From an uncultured Coriobacteriaceae bacterium (GTDB lineage: Bacteria > Actinomycetota > Coriobacteriia > Coriobacteriales > QAMH01), in NCBI GenBank assembly GCA_900556425.1, contig USOR01000053.1, forward strand, positions 1-6,120: a DNA stretch of 6,120 bases, written 5' to 3'. The notes beneath the pieces are model-generated. The model worked only from the letters and a program-made list of their open reading frames with translations, did no database searches and had not been told where the DNA came from. The position numbers and the translations under genes are program-made. Below are positions 5,235 to 6,120 of the stretch, in pieces. Within the stretch, counting starts at the first letter, position 1. Each line of letters opens with the position of its first letter.

Positions 5235-5377
5235 TGTGGAAAACTCGATATCCGCAGGTCAGGCGCTTGATTCCGCGAAAAAGAGAGGTCGTTTTCGCGA
5301 GAATTCGGCCCTTTTTATTTCAAATTGTGAATAAAATTATTCTCTCTGCAGGCCAAAATTGCAGAATTTGTGGATAA
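5235..5377 (-). promoter_or_regulatory. Cluster of three DnaA-box-like 9-mers
   Basis: All three read on the - strand. TTATCCACA (5369-5377) and TTATTCACA (5326-5334) match the DnaA box consensus TTATNCACA exactly, and TTTTCCACA (5235-5243) differs from TTATCCACA at one base. They lie in the same orientation within 143 bases, next to runs of A and T (about 5174-5193 and 5221-5235). DnaA binding could serve as a titration site, as transcriptional control of gadC, or as part of a replication origin. No dnaA, dnaN or rep gene is in the window, so an origin is not supported by the neighbours. Confidence 0.45.
5274..5299. promoter_or_regulatory. CGCGAAAA/TTTTCGCG dyad
   Basis: An exact 8-bp inverted repeat (5274-5281 and 5292-5299) with a 10-base spacer (AGAGAGGTCG), lying between two DnaA-box-like sites in the region upstream of gadC. 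Spacing and symmetry suit a dimeric regulator, and a hairpin is also possible. The regulator is unknown. Confidence 0.4.
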
Positions 5378-5392
5378 CTCCCATTGACAGCA

Positions 5393-5419
5393 GACAAAAG
5401 TCGCCGGGGCACTTTTGTC
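5393..5419 (-). terminator. Hairpin downstream of the DUF2148 gene, possible terminator
   Basis: GACAAAAGT (5393-5401) and ACTTTTGTC (5411-5419) are exact reverse complements, and the 9-base loop can add GCC/GGC pairs. It begins 14 bases after the DUF2148 stop on the - strand. The T-run is inside the stem rather than after it, so it is not a textbook terminator. The GACA/TGTC ends resemble the palindromes of the left part of the window. Confidence 0.45.
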
Positions 5420-5433
5420 ACGTTTTCGTGGTC

Positions 5434-5976
5434 CTATGCCTGCGGACGGGTGCTCGGGCGGTCGAAGAAGGGGCTCTTCGAGCCGATGGAGATGGGAATC
5501 GCGTAGATCTGGCCGATGCCTTCGCCCAGCAACCCCAGGCGCTCGGCGGCAAGGCCGGCCGAGAAGAGCACGCGACTGTCGACGCGCATGTCGGCGGCGC
5601 GCGAAACGGCCGACCCGATGGCGATGCCCACGTCGATGCAGTTGATCGCGCACGGGTTTGCCTGCGGTTTCTCCGCGCAGGTCGCGTAGCCGCAGTGGCC
5701 GCAATCGAGGCCCATGAGCTGCGGGTGCGTGCCGATGAGCACGACGGCTTGGGCCTTGCGGATGTTGTCCGCGTCGCGCAGGAAAAACTTGTGGCCGCGC
5801 TCCTCGGCGATGGCCTCCATCTCGCAGGCAAGCTCATCGGCGTGCTCGGCGGTGACGATGGCGCATTCGAGGATGTCGACGCCCTTGCCCTTGGGGGCCG
5901 TGCGTGCTGCGACCAGCATCTTTCTGGCGATGTCGAGGGCCTGCTCGTCGCGCAGGTCGCGTTCGGACTCAAGCAT
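5434..5976 (-). CDS. DUF2148 ferredoxin-domain protein
   Basis: A 180-residue protein of the DUF2148/COG4739 family (uncharacterised proteins with a ferredoxin domain, common in strict anaerobes and archaea). The N-terminal part (VDILECAIVTAEHADELACEM, from residue 33) is followed by FFLRDADNIRKAQAVVLIG (64-82). Next is the iron-sulfur motif DCGHCGYATC, with Cys92, Cys95 and Cys100, then Cys109 and Cys113 as possible further ligands. The C-terminal half has CIDVGIAIGSAVS (113-125), SAGLAAERLGLLGEG (139-153) and the family ending IPISIGSKSPFFDR (160-173). A 4Fe-4S cluster is likely; the reaction is unknown, with electron transfer or sensing as guesses. The ATG at 5976 is preceded by AAAGGAA at suitable spacing; an upstream in-frame ATG at 6114 would add 46 unrelated residues. 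The gene reads in the gad direction but is 420 bases away behind a hairpin, so it is probably a separate unit. Confidence 0.9.
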   Translation of the reverse strand: MLESERDLRDEQALDIARKMLVAARTAPKGKGVDILECAIVTAEHADELACEMEAIAEERGHKFFLRDADNIRKAQAVVLIGTHPQLMGLDCGHCGYATCAEKPQANPCAINCIDVGIAIGSAVSRAADMRVDSRVLFSAGLAAERLGLLGEGIGQIYAIPISIGSKSPFFDRPSTRPQA

Positions 5977-5981
5977 GGGGG

Positions 5982-5988
5982 TTCCTTT
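5982..5988 (-). promoter_or_regulatory. Ribosome binding site of the DUF2148 gene, decides the start
   Basis: AAAGGAA on the - strand lies about 6 bases before the ATG at 5976. This favours that start over the upstream in-frame ATG at 6114. Confidence 0.65.
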
Positions 5989-6013
5989 CGCCGCGGGTGA
6001 AATGCGCGGGACC

Positions 6014-6022
6014 ATCGTAGCA
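6014..6022 (-). promoter_or_regulatory. Possible extended -10 of the DUF2148 gene
   Basis: The - strand reads TGCTACGAT: a TACGAT -10 with the TG of an extended -10 one base before it, about 38 bases upstream of the start codon. The -35 area is GC-rich and unlike TTGACA, as extended -10 promoters allow. It is a visual match only. A TAGAAT at 6105-6110 on the + strand could belong to a divergent gene beyond the window, but has no good -35. Confidence 0.3.
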
Positions 6023-6120
6023 TGTGGAGTGTGGGGGCGGGCCGACCGACGGCGCAGTCGCGACATTTCACGCTCGCGAAACACGGTGACAGCGGGGGAG
6101 GGTGTAGAATCCATCCGATA

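Larger units (their letters stand above)
5014..5433. other. 420-base intergenic region upstream of gadC
   Basis: No credible gene lies here. The 3' third of the gadC leader (5014-5160) has mixed composition. Bases about 5170-5380 form an AT-rich core with three DnaA-box-like sites and a CGCGAAAA/TTTTCGCG dyad. The far end (5393-5419) is a hairpin just after the DUF2148 gene. The gadC promoter must be in here, but no -35/-10 pair on the - strand stands out; TAAAAT within the AT tract near 5180 is a possible -10 with a poor -35. No gad-type regulator gene lies in the window. Confidence 0.6.

Noticed and set aside
5359..6071. Long frames opposite or out of frame with the DUF2148 gene
   Set aside because: Shadow frames from high GC at third positions, without conserved motifs; the correct frame has the full Cys motif and family ending.
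5977..6114. Upstream ATG start for the DUF2148 gene adding 46 residues
   Set aside because: The extension is Arg/Pro-rich, unlike the family, and the ATG at 5976 has its own ribosome site and a plausible promoter between.

Overview
The window looks like chromosomal DNA of a moderately GC-rich anaerobe, probably from the gut. The glutamate decarboxylase/antiporter pair, a ferredoxin-domain DUF2148 protein and a fragment of a 2-hydroxyacyl-CoA dehydratase activase-related protein fit a member of the Coriobacteriia (Eggerthellaceae-like). That placement is inferred from gene content and base composition, not from a marker gene.

Left part (1-1856): a small accessory patchwork. It opens with the 3' end of a HigB/Gp49-like toxin gene and its XRE antitoxin (both +, AT-richer than the rest). 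A convergent gene follows for a HipB-like XRE regulator (-) with no hipA beside it. Its upstream region holds a striking nested dyad (1071-1123). Next comes a pair of inverted copies of a dispersed GC-rich repeat (1161-1269; a third copy lies at 618-652), which abuts the C-terminal remnant of a COG3580-type protein (to 1644). Several palindromes of the REP type (652-686, 1642-1670, 1694-1724, 1733-1766) fill the gaps. The patch reads as a deletion and repeat scar with degraded toxin-antitoxin and metabolic genes.

Middle part (1857-5013): a gadC-gadB operon on the - strand. GadC (antiporter) is promoter-proximal and GadB (PLP glutamate decarboxylase) follows after 100 bases. Together they form the glutamate-dependent acid-resistance cycle: GadC imports glutamate in exchange for GABA, and GadB decarboxylates glutamate and consumes a cytoplasmic proton. 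GadC has an unusual Ala/Pro/Thr-rich C-terminal tail in place of the C-plug seen in E. coli.

Right part (5014-6120): a 420-base intergenic region upstream of gadC contains an AT-rich core, three same-orientation DnaA-box-like 9-mers, two CGAAAA/TTTTCG dyads and a GACAAAAGT/ACTTTTGTC hairpin. Beyond it is a complete DUF2148 ferredoxin-domain gene (-). The last ~140 bases hold only its promoter region.

No clear new multi-gene system was found. The items most worth a second look are the DnaA-box cluster, the GadC tail, the nested operator of the orphan HipB-like gene, and the repeat-bounded gene remnant.
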